A DNA stretch of 10,421 nt from an uncultured Pseudorhodoferax sp. (GTDB lineage Bacteria > Pseudomonadota > Gammaproteobacteria > Burkholderiales > Burkholderiaceae), in NCBI GenBank assembly GCA_913776795.1, contig CAJYRH010000648.1, forward strand, positions 1-10,421, read 5' to 3'. Positions within the stretch are counted from its first letter, which is position 1; each line of letters begins with the position of its first letter. The translations under genes and the position numbers were made by a program. Shown here piece after piece: positions 1-6,902 of the stretch. The notes below the pieces were generated by a model, which saw only the letters and a list, made by a program, of their open reading frames with translations, was not told the DNA's origin and made no database searches.

Positions 1-1
1 G

Positions 2-151
2 CCAGCGGCCGCATTGGATGCGCCGCTCACGCTGGCCTGGCGCGCCAGCGACCGCGGCGGACCCACGGCCACCTTCGTGGCGCTGGTGCAGCGGCTGGCC
101 GCCACGCACCGGCGTCGCGCCCAGCGCGCGCCGGAGCGGGACGTCCAGTGA
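2..151 (+). CDS. Probable LysR-type transcriptional regulator, C-terminal end (partial)
   Basis: The gene enters from the left edge; only about 49 codons remain, ending in TGA at 149-151. The visible peptide has a hydrophobic strand (LTLAWRASDR), a short loop, then a helix (TFVALVQRLA) and a basic, disordered tail. That pattern matches the last strand and helix of the effector-binding domain of LysR-type regulators. LysR proteins bind DNA through an N-terminal helix-turn-helix, which lies outside this window and cannot be checked. The stop codon overlaps the GTG start of the following Bug-family receptor, so the two are likely cotranscribed and translationally coupled. Adjacent LysR and Bug genes are common in Burkholderiales, which supports the call. 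The regulated pathway cannot be inferred from this fragment. Confidence 0.6.
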   Translation, partial: PAAALDAPLTLAWRASDRGGPTATFVALVQRLAATHRRRAQRAPERDVQ

Positions 152-1095
152 CCGCCCGCCGCCACATGCTGCTCGGCACCGCCGCTGCGCTGTGCCTGCC
201 AGCCTTCGCCAACACAACCTGGCCCAACCGCCCGCTGCGCCTGCTGGTGGCGTACGCGCCCGGCGGCGTCAGCGACGACATCACGCGGCTGCTGGCCGAA
301 CGCCTGGCGCTGCGCATCGGCGTTCCGGTGGTGGTGGAGAACCGCGCCGGCGCGGGCGGCGCGCTGGCCATGGCCGCGCTGGCCCGCGCCCCGGCCGATG
401 GCCATACGCTGTGCTTCTCGGCCATCACGCCGCTGACGGTGGCCCCGCTGCTGGGGCCGGTGCGCTACGACCCGCAGCGCGACATCGCACCCGTGGCGGG
501 CGTCATGTCCACCCCCGTGCTCGTGGTGGCAACGCCGGCGCTGGCCGCGCGCGACCTGTCCGAAGCCCTGGCGCGTGCCGGCACCAGCGGCCTGCGCTGG
601 GCCAGCTCGGGCCTGGGCACGACCGGGCACCTGGTGATGGAGCAGGTGCGCCGCGCCAGTGGCGTGGCCATCACCCACGTGCCCTACAAAGGGGGCAGCC
701 AGCAGATCAGCGACGCGCTGGGCGGGCAGTTCGAACTGCTGTCCACCAATGTGGGCTCCGTGCAGCTCGGCCATGTGCGCCGCGGCCGGCTGCAGGCACT
801 GGCCGTGGGCGCAGCGGCGCGCCTGACCGTGCTGCCCACCGTGCAGACCCTCGCCGAGGCGGGCTTCCCGGGGGCCAACCTGTGGTCGCTGTTTGGCCTG
901 TTCGCGCCGGGCGAAACGCCGACCGACCTGCGCGAGCAGATCAATGCCGAGGTGAACGCCGTGCTGTCCGAGCCGGCGCTGCTGGATCGGCTCGTGGCCG
1001 TGAACAACCTGCCGCTGCTGGACAGCCCGCGCGGCTTCGCGCAGCGCATCGCGCAAGAAGCGGCGGTGCACCGCGACCTGCTGCAGGACCGGTGA
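148..1095 (+). CDS. Bug/TctC-family tripartite tricarboxylate transporter receptor, periplasmic
   Basis: Predicted periplasmic solute receptor of 315 residues, the usual size for the Bug (TctC) family, whose members capture carboxylates and other small organic compounds. Residues 1-21 form a signal peptide: basic RRH, a hydrophobic core, and a probable cleavage site after AFA. The mature part starts with WPNRPLRLLVAYAPGG, then SDDITRLLAERL and VVVENRAGAGG, the N-terminal family signatures; VPYKGGSQQISDALGGQ is the family's mid-protein signature. The Cys in the signal region lacks a proper lipobox, so a lipoprotein is unlikely. I chose GTG at 148 because GGGA lies six bases upstream and it overlaps the preceding TGA; the in-frame ATG at 166 has no ribosome binding site and would shorten the signal peptide. 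The ligand cannot be read from the sequence. It may serve as receptor for the TctBA membrane pair at 2589-4604, but many Bug proteins are orphans. Confidence 0.93.
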   Translation: MTARRHMLLGTAAALCLPAFANTTWPNRPLRLLVAYAPGGVSDDITRLLAERLALRIGVPVVVENRAGAGGALAMAALARAPADGHTLCFSAITPLTVAPLLGPVRYDPQRDIAPVAGVMSTPVLVVATPALAARDLSEALARAGTSGLRWASSGLGTTGHLVMEQVRRASGVAITHVPYKGGSQQISDALGGQFELLSTNVGSVQLGHVRRGRLQALAVGAAARLTVLPTVQTLAEAGFPGANLWSLFGLFAPGETPTDLREQINAEVNAVLSEPALLDRLVAVNNLPLLDSPRGFAQRIAQEAAVHRDLLQDR

Positions 1096-1106
1096 ACCAG
1101 GGCGTG

Positions 1107-1125
1107 GCGCCGACCCGCTCGGCGC
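1107..1125. terminator. GC-rich hairpin in the convergent gap (possible terminator)
   Basis: A perfect 7-bp stem (GCGCCGA pairing with TCGGCGC) with a 5-base loop begins 11 bases after the stop of the Bug receptor. No T-run follows on either strand, so it is not a standard intrinsic terminator. Its place between convergent genes suggests RNA end protection or termination. A second, weaker hairpin (GGGCC/GGCCC with a four-base loop) sits at 1179-1192, next to the end of the opposing gene. In this composition short GC-rich stems arise often by chance. Confidence 0.3.
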
Positions 1126-1198
1126 GCTGGGCGCCGTTCTGGTTAAACACCATGGCGTTGATGGAAGGGGCGCGCAGCGGGCCATTTGGCCCAAAGCT

Positions 1199-1888
1199 TC
1201 AAGCCGGCTCCATGCCCTGGCGTTGCTTGGCCTCGGCGGCGGCCGGCGCGGCGAAAAAGGCCAGCAGCGCACGCGCGGCGTCCGGCTGGCTGGCCTTGGC
1301 GGCGATGCCGCCCGAGAACACGGTGGTGATCTGCACGGCAGGCGGTAGCGGGCCCAGCAGGTCGATGCCCTGCAGGTGGATCAGTTCGGCCAGCTGCTGA
1401 AAGCCCAGTGCGGCCTCGCCCTTGGCCACCAGCGAGCCCACGGGCACGCCGGGCGGCGCCTGCACGGTGCGGCTCTTCAGTTCTTCGGCCACGCCCCAGC
1501 GCTCGAACAGGCGGACCAACTGCACGCCGCTCGGGCCGGTGGAGTAGCTGATTCTGGGCGCGGCCAGCACGGCGGCCTTCAGGGCTGCCTCGCTGCCGAT
1601 GTCGGGATGCGGCGCGCCCGCGCGCACGGCCACGGCCACCCCCGAGCGCACGATGTCCACGCGGCTGCCGGCTTCGACAGCGCCGGCGGCGATGAGCTTG
1701 TCGACCGCGTCCTGCGCCAGCATCACGAGGTCGAATGCCTCGCCCGCCTGCACGCGCCTGGCGGCATCGACGCCGCCCACGGATTCGAGCGCGATGTCCA
1801 CCGCATGGTCCTTCCGGTACAGCGCGACGAGTTCGGCCAGCACCTGCCTGGTGGCCATCGAGGAAATGATCTTGAGCGTGTCGGCCAT
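1199..1888 (-). CDS. ModA-like type-2 periplasmic-binding-fold protein lacking a signal peptide
   Basis: A 229-residue protein with the two-lobed type-2 solute-binding fold of the SBP_bac_11/ModA-like group. The mature fold starts at once: LKIISSMATRQVLAEL (residues 5-20) is the first strand and helix. FDLVMLAQDAVDKLIAAGAV (53-71) and the hinge segments ISYSTGPSGVQLVRLFERWG (113-132) and AALGFQQLAELI (159-170) follow. FSGGIAAKASQPDAARALLAFFA (191-213) is the usual C-terminal end of the family. No hydrophobic leader precedes it, and the frame upstream of the ATG encodes no candidate leader, so the product is predicted to be cytoplasmic, unlike transport receptors of this fold. AGGAGA seven bases before the ATG fixes the start. 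It lies 50 bp behind the MarR gene on the same strand, so the two probably form an operon. No ABC permease or ATPase gene is nearby. It may bind a small ligand as a sensor or buffer; calling it a molybdate transporter would overstate the evidence. Confidence 0.85.
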   Translation of the reverse strand: MADTLKIISSMATRQVLAELVALYRKDHAVDIALESVGGVDAARRVQAGEAFDLVMLAQDAVDKLIAAGAVEAGSRVDIVRSGVAVAVRAGAPHPDIGSEAALKAAVLAAPRISYSTGPSGVQLVRLFERWGVAEELKSRTVQAPPGVPVGSLVAKGEAALGFQQLAELIHLQGIDLLGPLPPAVQITTVFSGGIAAKASQPDAARALLAFFAAPAAAEAKQRQGMEPA

Positions 1889-1895
1889 GGGCCCT

Positions 1896-1901
1896 TCTCC
1901 T
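1896..1901 (-). promoter_or_regulatory. Ribosome binding site of the signal-less solute-binding protein
   Basis: On the minus strand AGGAGA lies seven bases before the ATG at 1888. It decides the start: the reading frame stays open far upstream through marR in another frame, but only this ATG has a good site and begins exactly at the conserved fold. Confidence 0.8.
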
Positions 1902-1938
1902 GCAACCGGGTTTGCGACGGGCCGGATTATCGGCAGCG

Positions 1939-2355
1939 TCAACTGCGGATCTTCGCAGCGATGCGCACGGCCTCGTCGAGCGTGGTCAGCTGCTCGGCAT
2001 GCAGTGCCGCCAGCCGGGCCAGCTTCTGGCGGCCGGGCGGCAGCAGGTGCACCTCGACCTGGCGCCGGTCGGTCGCGCTCGTGCGGCGCTCGACCAGGCC
2101 GGCTTCCTCGCAGCGCGTGACCAGCGCGACCACGCCGTGCGGCTGGGCCTGCAGGCAGTCGGCCAGCTCGCCGATGGTGGCCCATTCGCGGTCGGCAAAG
2201 CCCTGCGTGTGCAGCATGAGCTGGTACTGCAGCGCGGTGATGCCTTCGGCACGCGCAGCGTCTTCGCTGAAGCGCAGGAAGCGGCGCAGCTGGTAGCGGA
2301 AATCGGACAGCGCCTCGTAGCGCCTCTTGTCGTCTGCTGCCTTGCGATCGGCCAT
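1939..2355 (-). CDS. MarR-family winged-helix transcriptional regulator
   Basis: A 138-residue protein of the normal MarR length. Residues about 12-50 form the N-terminal dimerisation helices, with ITALQYQLMLHTQG the usual segment before the DNA-binding domain. The winged helix follows: helix-turn-helix at about 58-84 (ATIGELADCLQAQPHGVVALVTRCEEAGLV), then the wing (RRTSATDRRQVEVHLLPPGR, 90-109) with the characteristic DRR. A C-terminal helix completes the dimer interface. MarR proteins usually repress their own operon and a divergent one, and release DNA on binding small, often aromatic or phenolic, ligands. This gene leads a minus-strand operon with the downstream solute-binding protein and is divergent from tctBA, so it is a plausible regulator of both. 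The start at 2355 is supported by a purine-rich stretch (AGGACGAG) upstream. The two cysteines (C67 and C82) fall in the DNA-binding domain; redox sensing cannot be claimed. Confidence 0.92.
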   Translation of the reverse strand: MADRKAADDKRRYEALSDFRYQLRRFLRFSEDAARAEGITALQYQLMLHTQGFADREWATIGELADCLQAQPHGVVALVTRCEEAGLVERRTSATDRRQVEVHLLPPGRQKLARLAALHAEQLTTLDEAVRIAAKIRS

Positions 2356-2447
2356 GGCGGTTCTCGTCCTGTCTTTCTTGTCCGGAAATAGTAGCAGTGC
2401 ACCCCGTCAGGAAATGGGTGGAAGCCCCAACGCCAGCGTACGTGGAA

Positions 2448-2489
2448 ATACTCATGTCATGATGCAACTAACCTCATAACATGATGTAT
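2448..2489. promoter_or_regulatory. Putative operator: CATGATG direct repeats and imperfect dyad between marR and tctB
   Basis: This is the AT-richest stretch of the 233-bp gap (2356-2588) between the divergent marR and tctB. CATGATG occurs at 2458-2464 and again at 2480-2486, 22 bp apart, about two helical turns. The outer arms ATACTCATGT (2448-2457) and ACATGATGTAT (2479-2489) form a near-perfect inverted repeat broken by one extra base. The second copy also contains the 9-bp palindrome ACATGATGT. MarR dimers bind imperfect dyads in exactly this kind of position, so binding by the adjacent MarR protein is inferred. I could not assign convincing -35/-10 elements for either gene; the remaining parts of the gap (2356-2447 and 2490-2588) show nothing recognisable. 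Confidence 0.45.
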
Positions 2490-2588
2490 CTGACTGGAAC
2501 CTGACTTTCCGGTTCGCCCGGGTCCCTGCCGTGCTGCCCCGTCCGCACCAGCTGCGCCCGTTCATCCACCTCCGCCCCTTTCTCACCC

Positions 2589-3077
2589 ATGCAGATCAAG
2601 AGTCGCAAGGACTTCGTGTCCGGATTGATGTTCATCGGCTTCGGTGCCGCCTTCTCGCTCGGCGCCTTCAACTACACCGTCGGCAACGCCGCGCGCATGG
2701 GGCCGGGTTACTTCCCGATGCTGCTGGGCGCGCTGCTGGCCCTCATGGGCACCGTGGTGCTGCTGGGCGCGCTGCGCTCGACACGCACGGATGGCGGCGC
2801 CATCGGTTCCATCGCCTGGAAGCCGCTGCTGTACATCGTCGGCGCCAATCTGGCCTTCGGCGTGCTGTTGGGCGGCGTGCCGTCGCTGGGCATCCCCGCC
2901 ATGGGTCTGATCGCAGCCATCTTCGCGGCCGTCATCATCTCCAGCATGGCGGGCAGCCGGTACGTGTTCCGCAACTCGCTGATCCTGGCCGTGATCCTGG
3001 CCATCGGCAGCTACCTGACCTTCGTGATGGGACTGAGCCTGCAGTTCCAGGTCTGGCCTTCGTTCATCACCGGCTGA
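2589..3077 (+). CDS. tctB: TctB-family small membrane subunit of a tripartite tricarboxylate transporter
   Basis: A 162-residue membrane protein, the normal TctB size. It has about four or five hydrophobic segments, near residues 9-28, 43-62, 79-97, 103-121 and 129-150. After the first segment comes MGPGYFPMLLGALLALMG (37-54), whose GPGYFP is the family hallmark. TctB is the small, poorly conserved inner-membrane subunit that works with TctA in uptake driven by the ion gradient. The tctA start is 12 bases after this stop. The ATG at 2589 has no recognisable Shine-Dalgarno sequence: the preceding bases are pyrimidine-rich. No better in-frame start exists, and the N-terminus (KSRKDFVSGLMFI) looks like those of relatives, so the start is accepted. 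No receptor gene lies in this operon. Confidence 0.93.
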   Translation: MQIKSRKDFVSGLMFIGFGAAFSLGAFNYTVGNAARMGPGYFPMLLGALLALMGTVVLLGALRSTRTDGGAIGSIAWKPLLYIVGANLAFGVLLGGVPSLGIPAMGLIAAIFAAVIISSMAGSRYVFRNSLILAVILAIGSYLTFVMGLSLQFQVWPSFITG

Positions 3078-3082
3078 GGAGG
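3077..3082 (+). promoter_or_regulatory. Strong ribosome binding site of tctA overlapping the tctB stop
   Basis: AGGAGG begins with the last base of the tctB TGA codon and ends seven bases before the tctA ATG. Ribosomes finishing tctB therefore expose or reuse this site, which suggests translational coupling of the two membrane subunits. The contrast with tctB, which has no visible site, is notable. Confidence 0.85.
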
Positions 3083-3089
3083 CTGATCC

Positions 3090-4604
3090 ATGGAATTGCT
3101 CGACCATCTGTCGCTCGGCTTCAGCCACGCGTTCACGCTGCAGAACCTGCTGTATGCCTTCATCGGCTGCCTGCTGGGCACGCTGATCGGCGTGCTGCCC
3201 GGCGTCGGCCCCGTGGCCACCATCGCCATGCTGCTGCCCGCCACCTACGCGCTGCCCCCGGTGGCCGCACTGATCATGCTGGCCGGCATCTACTACGGCT
3301 CGCAGTACGGCGGCTCGACCACGGCCATCCTGGTCAACCTGCCTGGCGAATCGTCCTCGGTCGTGACCGTGATCGATGGCCACCAGATGGCCAAGAAGGG
3401 GCGTGGCGGCGCCGCGCTCGCGGCCGCCGGCATCGGCTCGTTCTTCGCGGGCAGCGTGGCCACGCTCGTGCTGGCCGCGTTCGCGCCGCCGCTGACCGAG
3501 ATCGCGTTCAAGTTCGGCCCGGCCGAGTACTTCTCGCTGATGGTGCTGGGCCTGATCGGCGCGGTGGTGCTGGCCTCGGGCTCGCTGCTCAAGGCCATCT
3601 CGATGATCGTGCTGGGCCTGCTGTTCGGCCTGGTCGGCACCGACGTGAACTCGGGTGTGGCGCGATACAGCTTCGACATTCCGGAGCTGACCGACGGCAT
3701 CAGCTTCATCGCCATCGCCATGGGCGTGTTCGGCTACGGCGAGATCATCGCCAACCTGGGCCAGCCCGAGGAGGAGCGCGAGGTCTTCACGGCCGATGTG
3801 AAGGGCCTGTTCCCGACCAAGGAAGACTGGAAGCACATGGTGCCGGCGATCCTGCGCGGAACCGCGCTGGGCAGCTCCATGGGCATCCTGCCCGGCGGCG
3901 GCTCGCTGCTGTCGGCCTTCGCCTCGTACGCGCTGGAAAAAAAGCTCAAGCTGCGCTCGGGCGAAGTGCCGTTCGGCGAAGGCAACATCCGCGGCGTGGC
4001 CGGCCCCGAATCGGCCAACAACGCCGGCGCGCAGACCTCCTTCATCCCGCTGCTGACGCTGGGCATCCCCGGCAACGCCGTGATGGCGCTGATGGTGGGG
4101 GCGATGACCATCCACAACATCCAGCCCGGCCCGCAGGTGATGACCAGCAACCCCGAGCTGTTCTGGGGCCTGATCGCCTCGATGTGGATCGGCAACGCCA
4201 TGCTGATCATCCTGAACCTGCCGCTGATCGGCATCTGGATCAAGCTGCTGTCCGTGCCCTACCACTGGCTGTTCCCGGCGATCGTGCTGTTCTGCGCCAT
4301 CGGCGTGTACTCGACCAACAACAACACCTTCGACGTGTGGATGCTGGGCTGGTTCGGCATCCTGGGCTACATCTTCCACAAGCTCGAATGCGAGCCGGCG
4401 CCGCTGCTGCTGGGGCTGATCCTGGGGCCGATGATGGAAGAGAACCTGCGCCGCGCGCTGCTGCTGTCGCGCGGCGACTGGGGTGTGTTCGTCACGCGGC
4501 CGATCTCGGCCTCGCTGCTGGTCGGTGCCGTGCTGCTGCTGGCCATCGTGCTGCTGCCAGCAGTGCGCAGCAAGCGGGAGGAGGCCTTCGTCGAGGAAGG
4601 CTGA
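3090..4604 (+). CDS. tctA: TctA-family large membrane subunit of a tripartite tricarboxylate transporter
   Basis: A 504-residue polytopic protein, full length for the TctA family. Conserved stretches appear in the expected order: GVLPGVGP (34-41), YGGSTTAILVNLPGE (73-87), then GHQMAKKGRGGAAL (97-110). The second half repeats the pattern with GILPGGGSLLSAFASYALEK (265-284), GPESANNAG (305-313) and TLGIPGNAVMALMVGAM (323-339). The two GxLPGxG motifs reflect the internal duplication typical of the family and are thought to line the substrate path. TctA is the transport channel; substrate is delivered by a periplasmic Bug receptor and uptake is driven by the ion gradient. The start is fixed by AGGAGG seven bases upstream. 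The gene ends the operon and is followed 20 bases later by an intrinsic terminator. The substrate cannot be read from the sequence; tricarboxylates, dicarboxylates and aromatic acids are all known for relatives. Confidence 0.97.
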   Translation: MELLDHLSLGFSHAFTLQNLLYAFIGCLLGTLIGVLPGVGPVATIAMLLPATYALPPVAALIMLAGIYYGSQYGGSTTAILVNLPGESSSVVTVIDGHQMAKKGRGGAALAAAGIGSFFAGSVATLVLAAFAPPLTEIAFKFGPAEYFSLMVLGLIGAVVLASGSLLKAISMIVLGLLFGLVGTDVNSGVARYSFDIPELTDGISFIAIAMGVFGYGEIIANLGQPEEEREVFTADVKGLFPTKEDWKHMVPAILRGTALGSSMGILPGGGSLLSAFASYALEKKLKLRSGEVPFGEGNIRGVAGPESANNAGAQTSFIPLLTLGIPGNAVMALMVGAMTIHNIQPGPQVMTSNPELFWGLIASMWIGNAMLIILNLPLIGIWIKLLSVPYHWLFPAIVLFCAIGVYSTNNNTFDVWMLGWFGILGYIFHKLECEPAPLLLGLILGPMMEENLRRALLLSRGDWGVFVTRPISASLLVGAVLLLAIVLLPAVRSKREEAFVEEG

Positions 4605-4623
4605 CGGCATCGCCGCCCCCGCC

Positions 4624-4656
4624 GGCCCGGCCTCCATTCGGAGCACCGGGCCTTTT
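4624..4656 (+). terminator. Intrinsic terminator of the tctBA operon
   Basis: A 7-bp stem, GGCCCGG pairing with CCGGGCC, encloses a 15-base loop that can itself form CTCC/GGAG, and is followed at once by TTTT. It starts 20 bases after the tctA stop. The T-run is on the plus strand only, so it terminates tctBA transcripts; it would not serve as a standard terminator for the minus-strand gene ending at 4661. Confidence 0.85.
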
Positions 4657-4660
4657 GCGT

Positions 4661-6778
4661 TCAGAACTTCAGCGTCTTGAACAGGTTGTTGTACTGGTCG
4701 GTCCACAGCGGCGCGCCCGGCGTGGGCGGCAGCAGCCAGCCGGCCTCCTGCATGCGGTCCGGGATGGCGCGGCCCACCAGCACCCAGCTCGTGAAGCTCA
4801 GGTGGTCCTCGACCGGACTGTCGTCGATCTGCCAGGCCACCAGCCCGTGGGACTGGGCCAACTGCGCCACCACGGGCGAGAGGTCCAGGTAGCGGTTGGA
4901 GATGTGGAAGGCCACCAGCCCGTCCGGCTTGAGGTGGGCCAGGTAGACGCCCAGCGCCTCGCGCGTGAGCAGGTGCACGGGAATTGAATCGCTGGAGAAA
5001 GCATCGACCGCGACCACGTCGTAGCCGCCCGGCCGGCCTTCGGCCAGTTCGCGCTCCATCGACAGGCGCGCATCGCCCAGGCGCAGCTGCGGTGCGGTGG
5101 GCGCGTCGGCGATGTAGCGGAACCAGCGTCGCGCCGCCTCCACCACCTGGGCGTCGAGCTCGTAGACCACGTAGTCGTCGTCTACGCGCGCGTAACTCAG
5201 CAGCGTCCCCGTCCCCAGGCCGACCGATCCCACGCGCAACGGCCCGGCCTCGCCCTTGAAGGCCAGCAGGCGGCCGATGCCGCTGGTCTCGCCGTAGTAG
5301 CTGGTGGGCAGGTTGCGGCGGTCGTCGGCCGTGTACTGCTCGCCGTGCATGATGGTCCCGTGCAGCAGGCGCCGCACCTGGTCTTCACCACTGCCGACCT
5401 GGGTCACGCGCAGCATGCCGTAGGTGTTGCGTGCGCTGGCAATGCTCCCGGCGTGCTGCGCGCGCACGTACTCCAGGCCATACCAGCAGACGCCCCCGAC
5501 GCCGGCCAGCGCGGCCGCGAGCGGCAGCGCCCGCAGCGACCAACGGCCCAGGCCGGCACGCCAGCCGGCCAGCAGGCCGACCAGCGTCACCGCCAGCAGC
5601 AGGCCCGGCAGCTCCCAGTAGGCCGTCAGCACCCGCGGGGCGACCAGGCCGACGCCCAGCCCGCCGATGGCGCCACCCAATGCCATGCACAGGTAAAAGC
5701 GCGTGAGATGCCGGGGTGCCGGCCGCAGTGCCGCCATCTCGCCGTGGCACACCATGCAGACCAGGAACAAGCCGCTGGCGAACAGCGGGATCGCCACGCG
5801 GATGTGCAGCACGCCGTTGCTGGCCGACAGCGCCCAGGCCATGGCCACCGTCACCGCCAGCGTGGGCAGCAGCCACAGCCGGCGCGCCACCGGCCCCAGG
5901 TACCAGCCGCGTCCGCCGCGGCCCTCGAACACCAGCATGAAGGACAGCAGGTACAGCGCCAGCGGCACGATCCACAGGAAGGGAATGGAAGCCACGTTCT
6001 GCGTCATGTGGGTGGTCACGGCCAGCAGCAGGGCCGAGGGCAGCATGGCCAGCAGCGTCCACACCGCCTGCAGGCCTACGCCGGGCGCGGGCTCGGCGGC
6101 CAGCACGGCCCTGGCCAGCGTGGCCGGCGCGGCGCCGACGGGCATGGGCGTCGCCGTCGCAGTCGCGCGCCAGGCCACCCCTGCACAGCCGATCGCGAAC
6201 ACCACGTAGGCCACGCTCCAGGCGCGCGATTGCACGCCGCTGTCGAACCAGGGCTCGACCAGGAAGGGATAGGCCAGCAGGGCCGCCAGGGAACCGGCGT
6301 TGGACCATGCGAACAGCCGGTAGACCTGGCGCTGCTGCGCCGGTGCGACGGCCTGGCTGAGCCAACGCTGCAGCAGCGGCGAGGTGGCCGCCAGCGACAT
6401 GTAGGGCAGGCCCACGGTGACGACCAGCAGCGCCAGGATGCCGCGTGCCGCATCGGCCTCGCCCGACGGCTTGAACGCCACGTCCGGCACGATCGGCAGG
6501 GTCAGCAGCGCGCCTGCCAGCAAGGCCAGGTGCACCACGCGCTGCACGCGCGGCGTGCGCGCCTGCAGCCAGTGCGCGTAGACGTAGCCGGCCAGCAGCG
6601 CGCACTGGAAGAAGACCATGCTGACGGTCCACACCGCCGAACTGCCACCGAACCACGGCAGGATCTGCTTGGCCAGGATCGGCTGCACGAGAAACAGCAG
6701 GAAGCTGGAAAGGACGATGGTGGCGCCGCTTGCGAGAGTGATGAGCATTCGGGGGGTCCAGGCTGCGAGTCGGCGCAT
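4661..6778 (-). CDS. Polytopic membrane protein fused to a spermidine-synthase-like domain
   Basis: A 705-residue inner-membrane protein of the fused MFS/spermidine-synthase type. Residues 1-435 hold about 12-13 hydrophobic segments, starting with [20 protein letters not shown], then [14 protein letters not shown] and the typical [10 protein letters not shown]. The C-terminal region (about 450-705) has a spermidine-synthase-like methyltransferase fold: [12 protein letters not shown] (471-482), the nucleotide-binding loop GLGTG (520-524), the ribose-binding acid in YELD (539-542), and [15 protein letters not shown] (591-605) where SpeE proteins have their catalytic Asp loop. The C-terminus carries WTDQYNNLF. 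The loop is DAFSSDS rather than the DS(T/S)DP of true aminopropyltransferases, so polyamine synthesis is not assured; no family member with a firm function is known to me. I chose the ATG at 6778; the ATG at 6748 (MLITLASG) is nearly as good, and neither has a clear ribosome binding site. The gene is alone on its strand and divergent from the small gene at 6903. Confidence 0.87.
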   Translation of the reverse strand: MRRLAAWTPRMLITLASGATIVLSSFLLFLVQPILAKQILPWFGGSSAVWTVSMVFFQCALLAGYVYAHWLQARTPRVQRVVHLALLAGALLTLPIVPDVAFKPSGEADAARGILALLVVTVGLPYMSLAATSPLLQRWLSQAVAPAQQRQVYRLFAWSNAGSLAALLAYPFLVEPWFDSGVQSRAWSVAYVVFAIGCAGVAWRATATATPMPVGAAPATLARAVLAAEPAPGVGLQAVWTLLAMLPSALLLAVTTHMTQNVASIPFLWIVPLALYLLSFMLVFEGRGGRGWYLGPVARRLWLLPTLAVTVAMAWALSASNGVLHIRVAIPLFASGLFLVCMVCHGEMAALRPAPRHLTRFYLCMALGGAIGGLGVGLVAPRVLTAYWELPGLLLAVTLVGLLAGWRAGLGRWSLRALPLAAALAGVGGVCWYGLEYVRAQHAGSIASARNTYGMLRVTQVGSGEDQVRRLLHGTIMHGEQYTADDRRNLPTSYYGETSGIGRLLAFKGEAGPLRVGSVGLGTGTLLSYARVDDDYVVYELDAQVVEAARRWFRYIADAPTAPQLRLGDARLSMERELAEGRPGGYDVVAVDAFSSDSIPVHLLTREALGVYLAHLKPDGLVAFHISNRYLDLSPVVAQLAQSHGLVAWQIDDSPVEDHLSFTSWVLVGRAIPDRMQEAGWLLPPTPGAPLWTDQYNNLFKTLKF

Positions 6779-6877
6779 TCTGCACAGGCGAGCCGCGGCG
6801 GCCGTAGGAGAACACCCACGGAGGGAACGCCTGCCAGCCGCTGGACCGCCGTGATGCGCTCTGGCACGCTGTCGGCC

Positions 6878-6890
6878 GGACACGGTGTCC
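6878..6890. promoter_or_regulatory. Perfect 13-bp palindrome just before the ribosome binding site of the small gene
   Basis: GGACAC and GTGTCC form an exact inverted repeat around a central G. It sits in the 124-bp gap between the divergent membrane protein and the 72-residue gene, ending one base before that gene's Shine-Dalgarno sequence. It could be an operator for a dimeric repressor. As RNA it could form a 5-bp stem with a 3-base loop beside the ribosome binding site. No -10 or -35 elements stand out in the rest of the gap. Confidence 0.45.
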
Positions 6891-6896
6891 AGGGAG
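6891..6896 (+). promoter_or_regulatory. Ribosome binding site of the 72-residue gene
   Basis: AGGGAG lies six bases before the ATG at 6903. It excludes the in-frame GTG at 6885, which would place this site inside the coding region. Confidence 0.8.
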
Positions 6897-6902
6897 TTGC
6901 AC

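Noticed and set aside
1096..1198. Protein-like readings in the convergent gap (for example NAMVFNQNGAQRAERVG on the minus strand)
   Set aside because: The stretch is only about 100 bp, has no start with a ribosome binding site or recognisable family, and the reading runs into the Bug gene. It could be a gene relic, but nothing supports this beyond open frames expected in GC-rich DNA.
2356..2447. TACTAT on the minus strand as a -10 element for marR
   Set aside because: No acceptable -35 hexamer lies at 16-18 bp spacing, and single near-matches to a hexamer are expected by chance.
1889..2467. Upstream extension of the solute-binding protein frame, allowing a 422-residue product
   Set aside because: The extension lies within marR in a different frame, has no conserved features or leader, and the ATG at 1888 has a good ribosome binding site exactly before the conserved fold.
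2583..4706. A 707-codon minus-strand open frame opposite tctB and tctA
   Set aside because: It is low in complexity (rich in His, Gln, Asp, Gly, Arg), has no motif, and covers two clearly conserved genes plus their terminator.
2531..4987. An 818-codon plus-strand open frame running through tctB, tctA and the next gene
   Set aside because: It is out of frame with tctBA and crosses the terminator and an opposing gene; the product is compositionally odd and unrelated to any family.
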